21,713 bases of DNA from Ectocarpus siliculosus (GCA_000310025.1 FN649731.1:1937167-1958879), one strand, 5' to 3'; positions 10,869 through 19,715 are shown, counted from the first letter of the stretch. A program made the numbers and translations. Notes: generated by a model from the letters alone, not told the origin.

Positions 10869-10950
10869 CCAAGAGTTTGACCAACCGCTTGTGTCGGTGG
10901 CGTTCCCGTCCAAGAGTTTGACCAACCACTTGTGTCGGTGGCGTTCCCGT
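10869..10950 (+). repeat. 41-bp tandem duplication inside an FNIP repeat
   Basis: Copy 1 is 10869-10909 and copy 2 is 10910-10950, each starting CCAAGAGTTTGACCAACC and ending GGTGGCGTTCCCGT, with one difference (CCG against CCA). The unit encodes QEFDQPLVSVAFP. Since 41 is not a multiple of 3 it shifts the frame. Removing one copy restores a normal repeat continuing PSSVKRLDLGDKFNQ. No window of 41 bases has GT-AG ends, so it cannot simply be spliced out. Confidence 0.95.
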
Positions 10951-11324
10951 CCTCTGTAAAACGCTTGGACTTGGGGGACAAGTTCAACCAGGTGTGTGTT
11001 GTGGGTGCGTGTGGGCTTGGGAGAACGCTTGATACCACCTAGTCTAAGTCTTGAAATGCGTATTAATAGTCATCCTGAAAAACACGGTTGGTGGACCCAA
11101 ATGCGATACAACGAACGTTTTCAACATGTGCTGTACATATTGAACACTTGCGGTTTTGCCAGCTGACGTCAGAGCCGACGGGCTTTGGAAAACCCACGGC
11201 GGTACTTCGAGGGTGAGGTCGGGGTTTGGCTAGCTACTGTAAGTACGTATCGTGTCGTGTGCATGCATTTCGCGAGTAGAAGAATGTTCAGGATCTGTTC
11301 TTTCGGTAAACGATTCATTCATTC

Positions 11325-11426
11325 CTCAGGGGTGTTTTACTACGTCTGTCCATTGACAGGTTGCCAACGGATGACCTCAAGGGTGTTTTACTACGTCTGT
11401 CCATTGACAGGTTGCCAACGGATGAC
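11325..11426 (+). repeat. 51-bp tandem duplication within the FNIP-gene intron
   Basis: Two copies, 11325-11375 and 11376-11426, of a unit beginning CTCAGGGGTGTTTTACTACG and ending GGTTGCCAACGGATGAC. They differ by one base (CTCAGG against CTCAAG). The region is open in the frame of the downstream exon, so the unit would read as a 17-residue repeat (VFYYVCPLTGCQRMTSR), but it does not fit the FNIP pattern and is placed in the intron. Just upstream, RICSFGKRFIHSS faintly resembles a decayed FNIP repeat. Confidence 0.9.
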
Positions 11427-12063
11427 TGCAGCTGCCATCGTCCCTTCATCCGGCCGCAATTCTCGCGCCACCGATTTTTCGCCCGCCCCCTCCTCTTCCT
11501 CCATGTTGTGTGCGTTGTTGTCCTTCGTGTACGTGAAGAATCTTGGTGGTGTCACGTGGCGCGCAGACCTCGAGTACCTCAGGTTCGGCTGCAGGTTAAA
11601 TATGACCTCGGAGCACACACGGCTTCCCCAACGACTAGCTGCCTTGAAGATGTGCTGCCACTGGGATTACCCTCTTGCACTGGTAGACTTGCCAGAGTCT
11701 TTGAAATTCATCCAACTGAGCGATGCTTTCGACCAGCCGCTCGACGAGGTGCGATTTCCTCCAGGCCTAGCCTATCTCTACCTTGGCGACAACTTCGACC
11801 AGCCTCTGCACGACGTCAAATGGCCGACCAATCTGAAGGTGCTCTACTTGGGCGATTCGTTCGATCACTCGCTTGGCATCCAAGAATGGCCGGTGGGTTT
11901 GGAGTCCCTCTTCTTGGGGGGAAACTTCTCGGGGGACATTGATAACATCGTCTGGCCGGACAGCTTGACGACGATCAAAGTTGGCTGCATCCCCTGTGAT
12001 TTTTACGACATCAAGTGGCCTTTAGGCGGAGATTATTCAGGGAGAGATTCGAGTCTAGAGTAG

Positions 12064-14225
12064 CCTAGTGAGTTTGAAGAATGGCCTTGGAGACCTTCAG
12101 TTGAGCCTTGACGCGAGATTTTTCCTCTATTATCGTCGTGGTTCCCTGTAGATTGTTCGGGGCCGTTTAAGTGTTTTAGCAATACGGAGTTGACATACCA
12201 ACCGGTACGCGCATCACCCATTTTGTTGCGTGCTTCCATATTTACCTTCGCTTCCAATTAATGCTAGTCTACGCAGAAGTGGTATAGATATGTATTTCGA
12301 GTTGGAGATTCATTATGCTTGGACGCAATATCCGTACTGAAAATCAGCATGTTCGTTTGCACTTCCGCAAAGAGCTACAGTACGCCTTGATATGTTTTTC
12401 GGTTACTGCTGTCTTGAGGGCACCGAGTTCAAGTTTTCTTTCCCTTCTCAAGACACTGGGCTCATTCATTCGCTGACCTCAGTGGAAAATAAATGTGAAT
12501 TCTGAAGCCCGATGATCCAGAGATCCCCCACCCCTCCAACCAATGCAGAATATCGTGTTCATTCCAGGGCGGAACGTGTTGGAGTTTGGAGTTCTGCAGG
12601 GCGCACCATGAAAAAATATTCCTTCCATGGGTGGCAAACGACTGGTGGGAAGACACAGACAAAAAGCGCCGGAGAGATAGTGCATGTTTCCGGTGGTGTG
12701 AAGTGTGCGAAGGGAAGAAAAAATCCGCGTGGACGTGACGACTTGCAAACCTTTTGGGCAAAAGTGGGGGTGTTTCTGCCAATGTTATGGAAAAGTGTAG
12801 AGCGATTAGATATGTAGATGATGGCACATTACAACAGACAGTTCGAGTGCATCTGCTGCCTGTTCACCGTTACCGGGAAGGAATTGCGGATAGCCTTCGC
12901 ATGGCTCGTGCACGCTGTGCAGTCGTGCATACGTCTTCCCCTGGAACGTCTGTACTGGTTTAAACAACTACGAATAATTACAACAACAACTAAGTACCAA
13001 TTTATAGGAATGGGTGTATACCGTGTGCTCGTGATTGGTATTGATGGGAAGATGTACTGTATAGTGAAACCTGCCTTGACGAGCGTTGGCGATCGTGATT
13101 GGGAGGTGGTTCGGCACCAGCTCCCGTTATTGTGAATGCGTTGTACTGTTGAAGAGAAGGAAGGGGTAAGATCTACGGCGTTACAGCGACAAACAGGTAT
13201 ATAAGGCATCATCCGCGGGCATCAAGATTTTCTCCACATATATTCCTCTTCTCCCTCGAGATAAAGCACTGCAACATAATCTGTTCACGTCCCCGTTCGA
13301 CAGTCGACGCGAGGATAAGCCGCACCGTCCTACCGTCCTAGCATTTCGCACCCGAGGGAAATGCCGACGGCATTCGGCAGGTTCGACAGGTTTCGTTTCA
13401 CAATGTCGGTTTTCAGCTTTGGTTCCTCAGCCATGAACCACCATGGCCTGAGCTACGTATGTATTATACTTTAGGACTACGACACTGCCTTCTTGGATTT
13501 CTGGTCGGAATGTTTTGAGATTTACATGGAGCAAACGACAGATTTTCCATGTCGTACATTGCAAGTGCAGCATGCCTTATGCGATGTTGATCTGAGTCAA
13601 CTTTCCTCCCGCGTGCTGCGTGAAACATACCACGAGGCTCTGTTCTATATATCTGCTGCCCTCGAAGAAGAAGTCAGGATGAAAGCCGAGTGTCCCTATG
13701 TGAACCTGGGCGCTAGTTCGACCTCTACCCCGGCAGAGGCACACCATTCCGCCCAGGGCGATATCTTCTCGTTTCACTTCACTTGCCTTCCCGCGCCATG
13801 GTCGATTCTTGTGGCACTTCTCATGGCAAACCCAGTTTCTCTTGCTGGGAACACTATTCACTGCATTCCGTCTTTCGTGGGTATTTCTGACAATGTCAAA
13901 CATCATTGTTCTCATGCCGCTTGGTCGCTGTTATTTTTATCGCCCTCGCTGTAAGTAAAGAAGACGTACATGCATTTGGCTGTGCTGCACCACCCAGACC
14001 AAAACAACAAAAGCCGCGTCTCTACGGTGCGCATGACATATATATATATATATCAACGACGCTTACGAGGTATGTGCGAAGTGAATTGGGCAAGCTTCAA
14101 CGCCGTCTACGTTTGATCAACATTTATCCTCCTTCAAAGTGAGAGGGTACCCTTGCCATGAACTCGGTAGGAGGCGCACCTGCGTTTCCGACAGGTGCTA
14201 CAACAACGTACGTGCATGAACACGT
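12064..14225. other. Spacer downstream of the FNIP gene
   Basis: The first part probably includes the 3' untranslated region. The frames at 12512-12817 (101 residues, basic) and 12818-13135 (105 residues) on the plus strand are unrecognised and overlap minus-strand frames. A short AT run lies at 14038-14053. The only frame I list separately is 13361-13954. Confidence 0.45.
13361..13954 (+). CDS. Unrecognised open frame interrupted by one in-frame stop
   Basis: From the ATG at 13361 the frame reads MPTAFGRFDRFRFTMSVFSF and meets TAG near 13474-13476. It then continues in the same frame as DYDTAFLDFWSECFEIYMEQ and on to 13954. The middle part (QLSSRVLRETYHEALFYISA, then ALEEEVRMKAECPYVNLG) reads like a soluble helical protein; the last third does not. 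The stop lies inside GTATGTATTATACTTTAG, which has intron-like ends but is only 18 nt long. Possible readings are an exon starting right after TTTAG with a longer intron, a decayed gene, or chance. No family is recognised. Confidence 0.25.
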
Positions 14226-15985
14226 TGGTGGTGTGTTGGTGTGTGGTGGTGTGGTGGTGGGTGGGGGGGTTGTTTGGATACCCCCCCGGGTGTTTTTTGT
14301 TTGAGTTTGGGGAAAGAATGAGAGACAGACACTTGCTCTAAGACTGAAACACTTTGTGCCAGCCAAGCTCCAAATCAATCAAGACCGCCGCTGGAAGAGA
14401 CAGGTAAATCTGTAAGACTGAAACACTTTGTGCCAGCTAAACAATTCCAGGGTCTGCTCATATCCACGGTGCTCACCTTTGTTTCTATGTACCCTATCGC
14501 TCAAAACTCACCAATTTGGTCTGCGCCAACACGGTGAAACTGGTCAGCGTGTTGTGCGGAACCACCGATTGAGGTAGACGGCCGTGCCAACCGTCGTGCC
14601 AACGGTGTTTACCATGGCGTGCAGCAATCACCCGGACTGTGGTGTGCCCGAGCATGAGCATAGCCAAACGGTCCCGTTGTGCGACACATTAACATGCCTT
14701 GTTATCTCCGCCTGCGTGGTCCGCTGGTCGGCCGTAGAATGAAGCGTTTACCCGTCGGATCCATCCGATCCGTGGATGGATCCGTCCACCCCTCTAATTC
14801 TGCTGTTCCTGTTGCTGAAGGCATGTTGTTTGAGTCCATCACCTCACACTGGCGGCATGTCTTCAGAGCGCACTCGCTGGCCAAGTGACCATACACCACA
14901 CACTGTAGTTTGGGCTTGCGGTGAGGTGGATGCCATGGTGGTGCAAGGTGGAATGAAAGATCGCCCCGAATCACGGAGGAACGCGGAGGAACATTTTCCC
15001 GTCGGAGTCGTCGGATCATGGATCGTGGATCGTGCCGAATTTCTTTCGTGCTGTCGACATAGACTATTGCTTGGGACCGTTACAGCACAGCCATGTCTTC
15101 AAAGGCACACCCGCTGGCGAATTGGCGAACAACGTATGGATGTATGTGCATGGACACATGTGTTCTGCGGCGAGGTGGTGGATAGCCTATAGGATATGGT
15201 AATACCGCGGTTCCGGTTTTGGTGGGTGTGTTGGTGTGAGGTGGAGGTGAGGTGGTGTGGTGGTGGGTGGGGGGGTTGTTTGGATACCCCCCCGGGTGTT
15301 TTTTGTTTGAGTTTGGGGAAGAATGAGAGACAAACACTTGCTCTAAGACTGAGACACTTTGTGCCAGTCAAACTCCCAATCAACCAAGGCCACGCTGGAA
15401 AAGACAGGTAGATGTGTAAGACGGAAACACTTTTGTCAGCCAAACAGTTCCAGGGTCTGCTCTCATCGACGGTGCTCACCTTTGGTTCTACATACCCTAT
15501 CGCCCGAAACTCACCAATTTGGTCTGCGCCAACACGACAAAACCGCCAGCGTGGTGTGTGCGGGACCACCGATTGAGGTTGACTGCCATGCCAACGGTGT
15601 CGTGCCAACGGTGTTGACCTTGCCATGTACAACGGCGTGCAGAAATAGCCCAGGCTGTGGTGTGCCCGCGCATGAGCATGGCCAAACGGTCCCGTTTGCG
15701 ACACAATTCCTTGTATGCTACATGTATGTCCGCCTGCGCCATGGTCCGCTGGTCGGCCGTAGAATGAAAGATCGGGTTGTGTCGAGGATGAGCATACCTT
15801 TGCCCGTCGGATCCATCCGCCGATTCGTCCACCACTCTCAGGTTGTTGCTGAAGGCATGTTGTTCGAGACCGCCATCACAATGGCATGTCTTCAGAGCAC
15901 ACTCACTGGCCCAGTGACGATACACATGTGGGCGTGCGGGGGTGAGGAGGATACCATGGTGGTGCGCGTGGAATTCAGACACAAC
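14226..15985. repeat. Degenerate tandem array of a ~1-kb non-coding unit (two near-full copies and one partial)
   Basis: Copy A (about 14226-14972) and copy C (about 15222-15985) share, in order: a GT-rich tract ending GGGTGGGGGGGTTGTTTGGA, then TACCCCCCCGGGTGTTTTTT, CAATTTGGTCTGCGCCAACA, GACCACCGATTGAGGT-like text, CTGTGGTGTGCCCG, CCAAACGGTCCCGTT and GAAGGCATGTTGTT. The offset between copies drifts from 1005 to 1021 bp through small indels. A partial copy B (about 14998-15183) matches only the last third (GTCGGA, ATGTCTTCA, the GCGAGGTGG tail). Each full copy also has an internal direct repeat, TAAGACTGAAACACTTTGTG at 14339 and 14413 (15344 and 15417 in copy C). Indels are not multiples of three, so the unit is probably not coding. 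No transposon ends were found. Confidence 0.85.
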
Positions 15986-16451
15986 TGTCCATTTGCATTT
16001 CCCGGGATTTACCATCGGTGTGACCGTACCGTCATCGTCCTGCCGCCCCCTCCGCTCTTCACTTCGCTGTTCACGGCAGAGGCTTATAGCCCGTCAACAA
16101 ACACTGTATGGCAAATAGTCAGCTGTCAGGAAGGGGCATCGGGTCGGCAAATGCTTGAGCAGAGGGTTGGAAAATTCGAGTCCTGCTGGTACTGTTTCCC
16201 AGCGACTCTTGATGGTGGAGGCAGGATTTCTCACACTCGCGCACCGGTGTTGCGTGATGGTGAGGATCTACTGCGTGCACGTATGTCTCCGAACGTTTTT
16301 CGGAGCTTGGACATATTGCCACTGTATTGTGCATGCCAGGCTCTCTTTTGGAGGGGCAAAACAAAGGCTCAAAACCCTAACGCTAACCGCAACCCCAACC
16401 TCATGCCACACAATACGTGCTTGGTTGGGGCTGGATGACTAGGTTTAAATG
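15986..16451. other. Spacer after the tandem array
   Basis: Contains the tail of a 359-residue plus-strand open frame that begins inside the tandem array and is judged spurious, and a telomere-like patch at 16371-16400. No gene is seen. Confidence 0.45.
16371..16400. repeat. Degenerate telomere-like patch
   Basis: AAAACCCTAACGCTAACCGC followed by AACCCCAACC looks like decayed CCCTAA/CCCTAAA units, the reverse complement of plant- and animal-type telomere repeats. It is short, and resemblance by chance is possible. Confidence 0.3.
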
Positions 16452-16700
16452 TACAGTAGGTCGATGTGCCGGGTGGCTAAGTTCTCTATAGGTTAATATA
16501 TATGCCGGTGGCGAAGTTGTGGCGAAGTCCTATAATAGTGAAGTGCCCACGTGGGCTGTTCGTGCGCAGTTCATGGGCTGCCCATGGGCCCACCAAACGG
16601 CCAGTTCACCGGCGATTCACGGGTAGTTCACGGGCAGCCCATGGGCATACCTATGGGTGGCCCAAGGGCGTTCTTTTCCACCGCACCCGATTCTACAGTA
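16452..16700. mobile_element. Miniature TA-ended inverted-repeat element (249 bp) with GCCCATGGGC palindromes
   Basis: The left end TACAGTAGGTCGATGTGCCG aligns with the reverse complement of the right end, TACTGTAGAATCGGGTGCGG, with small gaps, and both then read GGTGG. Both outer ends are TA. Inside, the palindrome GCCCATGGGC occurs at 16580-16589 and 16637-16646 within a 57-bp-spaced direct repeat (AGTTCAYGGGCWGCCCATGG), and CCCACGTGGG lies at 16547-16556. It has no coding capacity. It is classed as non-autonomous Tc1/mariner/pogo-like by its ends only. Confidence 0.5.
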
Positions 16701-18669
16701 ATGTGAACCACTGTGTCTCACACTAATGAACTCTGTCTGTTGATCATTCCTTGTGTCGAAACCGAATTAATATGTGCTGAGGACGTATTCCAAACCAAGC
16801 GGGGTTTACGCCACCTGTAGCGCAGCGTCATTTCACTCTTGTATCGTTTGGTGCATTTCAGATTGAACTTTCACTACAGCTATCACAGGTTCCAATTCAC
16901 ACACCCGGCCTGTAGCCGCATTCATTAACTCGTAGCACGTTTCAGGGACCCAGATGCGTGCGAGTGTCGAAGTTTAGGTGCACATCACAGCGGAACGCTA
17001 CGACACGTCGAAACATACATGAGTGCACCAGCGCCAGAAAACAATACACATGATTCGGTGGGAGGTGTATTGGCTCTTTTCTATTCGCTGTGTCGTCACA
17101 ATGATTTTAGCATATGTTGTTCATTCACTCACAGTCTGACTGGATTCACTCTTTTGCAGATATTGCAATGCCGGCGACGCCCACAATCGCACGAACAGCC
17201 CGAATTGGGCGCTCTGCTGCCGGCCCACTGTCGATATGACTTACTTCTGCACGCGCCCGATCTTTGTTAATCCTATGCTGACATCCGATTCGTCTCGCAC
17301 GCCCAACAACAGCATTCCCATTGTCGACCGTCGAAGGCTATTGAAAAATGTAAGGTACACCCAGCAGGTTTGCAAGAAGATCTGCGACGTTTACGACATA
17401 AATATGAACGGAGCCTGCAACCGCACCGCGATCCTGTGAAAGACCCCACAAAATGTATGGTGGATAGTATGCCCTTCTCCCCTATGGCCTTCTGTCTCTT
17501 TCGTTGGAGGGAGCATGTCTGCAAGATTGGAGAAGGCAGTTTACGAGTTTCCACTTCACGTGTTTGAGGCTGTCGGGAAAGGGGGTCTATCCCCGCTCTC
17601 CTGTCCCCCTTTCCCAGCTGCTGCCTGCTGCTGTAGATTGTATGTGCGTCAACCACACACTCCATGCATACCACGGTACTTACAATGTCGCGATTCGAGT
17701 CTTTTAGGTCGAAATCCATGTAGTGGGGCAAGCAACGCTGTCTACCATGATATTGACCTCCCCGGACGTGGCATAACGGTGAAACCCTAGCGGGATAATC
17801 GGACAAAAACACAATAGTCTGACTTATGCATATGCATATGCACACCATACGTTGGCCCAAGACGAGCCCATATGTGACAAAAATCAGGTTAGAGGCGCTC
17901 TGAATCAAGTCCGAATTTCATTCCTTGCTTTCTCCCTCAGCTACTCGTTCCTTGCTTTCTTCCTCAGGTCCCAACCACACCTTCCCGTAGCTGCTCCGGT
18001 ATCTGTCGTTCACTCCCAGGCAACACTAAACAAGAGAGGAACGCGTGTACGCTTGCTTCCTCCAAACAACCAATGGTCCGGTGTATTTCTACAAGATACA
18101 CCCGCCCGGATGGTAGCTTGGGGCCAAGGGTCTAATTGCCATGACACTCTAACTGGCTGTACTTCCATCCACCATGGAGAATATGTGGCAACGCGGTCAC
18201 TGTCTTTGCTCAACTATCGGGGTCGCAACGGTTGTATCGTACCATAGGTCTGAGGTGGTTGATGCCCTCCGCGGGTTCGGGGAGCGCTCGGAGTTTGAGC
18301 GTTACGACACCAACGTAGAATCCGCGAACCGCCTGTCACTTGTATTTAGTCTTCGTTGCTACCTTCAACCAGTGCGGGCGATTCTAGGGGCGTCGAACAT
18401 ATGCCTCCCGCCGACCACCCCCTTCGCTCCGCGGCACATGAAGCAAAGGCTTGGGAGAAACCTCCGCACGTTGGGAGATTTTCGGCACCGTCAAGCCCGG
18501 GAATGAACACAGAAGAACCGACGTGGCCGACCGAAAGTGAAACGGTAGCAGTAGAACGGGCATCATGACCGAATTTTCGAGACGACACTGGAGAAAAAAC
18601 CTTACCGACGGCGGCGTTTTCAACGGGACAGATCGCTAATTTATTTTCCCTTCGGCCTCCGCTGGGCAG
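16701..18669. other. Spacer with unrecognised open frames
   Basis: No family is recognised. Points of note: a good-looking acceptor TTCACTCTTTTGCAG at about 17145-17159, followed by an open frame through CRPTVDMTYFCTRPIFVNPM to 17439; two tandem acceptor-like tracts at 17918-17967; a short ATGCAT repeat at about 17825-17841; and a plus frame at 18174-18506 containing VVDALRGFGERSEFERYDTN. These may be exons of one plus-strand gene ending near 19587, or chance. Confidence 0.4.
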
Positions 18670-18714
18670 CGTGCGACCACCGTGGCCAACCTCAAGAGAC
18701 GCTGGCCGGAGCAG
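18670..18714 (+). CDS. Possible short internal exon of an unrecognised plus-strand gene
   Basis: A strong acceptor (TTTTCCCTTCGGCCTCCGCT then GGGCAG) precedes 18670. A donor GAGCAG/GTACGG follows 18714. The 45-nt segment between them is GC-rich at third positions and reads RATTVANLKRRWPEQ. No protein family is recognised, and the neighbouring exons needed to join it are not clear. It lies on the same strand as the possible terminal exon at 19408-19587. Confidence 0.25.
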
Positions 18715-18771
18715 GTACGGGAGGTGTGGTTGGAACTTGGTTCGAAAGGTCCACCGACCTTTAACACCAGA

Positions 18772-18996
18772 TACCGTAGGGTGCATAAGGTACCACGCCC
18801 CCTGGACGAACTATCTGAGCTCGACCACTCCACGACATCCCAGGATGCCAGAACCAAATGAAAACGTTTGCGGAAATCTCTCGACGACACGGATCCAACG
18901 CCACAATTTTCGGCACGCCACTGATTTTGCTCCAGAGCTGTAGGCGAGCTTTCAAAAATGGTCCAGGGGGCGCGGTATCTTACGCTATCTACGGTA
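18772..18996. mobile_element. Miniature TA-ended inverted-repeat element (225 bp)
   Basis: The left arm, 18772-18807, reads TACCGTAGGGTGCATAAGG, then TACCACGCCCCCTGGAC. The reverse complement of the right arm, 18961-18996, reads TACCGTAGATAGCGTAAG, then ATACCGCGCCCCCTGGAC. Most of 36 positions match, the strongest inverted repeat in the window, and both ends are TA. The ~150 bp between the arms is non-coding. The arms explain the apparent similarity between the plus- and minus-strand frames here (RYHAPWT, RYRAPWT). Confidence 0.7.
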
Positions 18997-19407
18997 GGCG
19001 TTGAGGGAGTTCGGAGATCAAAAGATGGAGACATGCGTACCACAAACGCTCGTCGTCAAGTTGGTGCGAGTATTCGCGTCTACCCTTCATTTCCATTGAA
19101 GACCTCGCTGCCATCCATTTTGGACTCTAGTTCGACAAAATGCGGACACCGCCATTCTTCGGATCTACGCAACCTCGACGAGACGCAGCCGTATTGTGGT
19201 ACCGAAAAAAAAGGAGTGAGCTTGCAGTGCGCAGAAACAAACTCACAACGGCGTGAAAACCGAACATCGATCGAGGTTCTGTGAAAATGGAAACAAAAAC
19301 AACTCTTGAGAATTTCCGTAATTCGGCGCCGTGCTGTGTTGCCGTGTTGCCCTGCATATTTCGCGCCCGAAAGCCCCGCTGGAGTTGCACAAGTCCCCGA
19401 AAAATAG

Positions 19408-19587
19408 CCAGAGCAAAACTTGTCGCTGTCCGTAGTGGAACGTCTCCAATGCAAAAGCGAGAGTGACGTGCCTCTGCCGCACGACGCCTCGCTCGAGATC
19501 CTAGGCTTCACCTCCATAATCATTACAAACATAGGCGGAGAGGACGAGAGCAAGCACTCTCCGCTGGCGCTGACACCCACCCTCTGA
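19408..19587 (+). CDS. Possible terminal exon of an unrecognised gene, convergent with the adaptor gene
   Basis: The frame has no ATG, so it is easy to miss. After AAAATAG at 19401-19407 it reads PEQNLSLSVVERLQCKSESD, then VPLPHDASLEILGFTSIIIT, then NIGGEDESKHSPLALTPTL and TGA at 19585-19587. About 70% of third codon positions are G or C, above the surrounding sequence. A second acceptor with a better pyrimidine tract (TTGTCGCTGTCCGTAG, exon from 19436) is an alternative start. A minus-strand frame of 200 residues with a hydrophobic N-terminus overlaps it, so the strand is not settled. No family is recognised. Confidence 0.3.
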   Translation, partial: PEQNLSLSVVERLQCKSESDVPLPHDASLEILGFTSIIITNIGGEDESKHSPLALTPTL

Positions 19588-19715
19588 GGCAAAAAAACGA
19601 ACAAGAGCGAAACAAAGAAAGAAAACAGAAAAAGAAGCGTCTTCACAGCACGCCGCATCAAAGCGCGTGACAAAACAACCAACCCCGCTTCGACAGCAAC
19701 CGCAGAACGCTACTA

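Larger units (their letters stand above)
10021..12063 (+). pseudogene. FNIP-type leucine-rich-repeat protein, broken reading frame
   Basis: Two segments, 10021-10991 and 11539-12063, encode about fifteen consecutive 22-residue repeats of the pattern LxxLxFGxxFNQPLxxVxWPxx. Clear examples are LQQLAFGRGFNQPISDVVWP (from about 10786), LAYLYLGDNFDQPLHDVKWP (from about 11767) and LKVLYLGDSFDHSLGIQEWP. Such FNIP/LRR repeats form curved binding surfaces; the partner is unknown. The 547-nt intron (CAG/GTGTGT to GTGAAG/AATCTT) is phase 0 and interrupts one repeat after its FNQ, which continues as NLGGVTW. The last repeats decay and end at TAG 12061. The first segment is broken three times: one base missing at about 10570, one extra G in GGGG 10845-10848, and a 41-bp tandem duplication at 10869-10950. 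Upstream of the first repeat (before ~10450) the sequence is non-repetitive and the true start is unclear; 10129 is another ATG. Two of the breaks could be sequencing errors. The duplication is unlikely to be one. Confidence 0.75.

Noticed and set aside
15099-15704. 201-residue minus-strand frame with Ser/Pro/His-rich tail
   Set aside because: It overlaps the array and the GT-rich tract, which on the minus strand gives His-Pro-Thr runs. It is not conserved between copies.
15359-16438. Longest single open frame in the window, 359 residues, plus strand
   Set aside because: It lies mostly in copy C of the tandem array. Copy A has indels that are not multiples of three and breaks the frame, a minus-strand frame overlaps it, and its composition (many Cys, His, Arg) is not protein-like.
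19080-19682. 200-residue minus frame with a signal-peptide-like N-terminus (LLFLFSFFVSLLFVFLP)
   Set aside because: It begins 34 bases after the adaptor stop codon, so it would lie in that gene's 3' untranslated region. The hydrophobic start comes from A-rich plus-strand sequence, and there is no recognisable domain.
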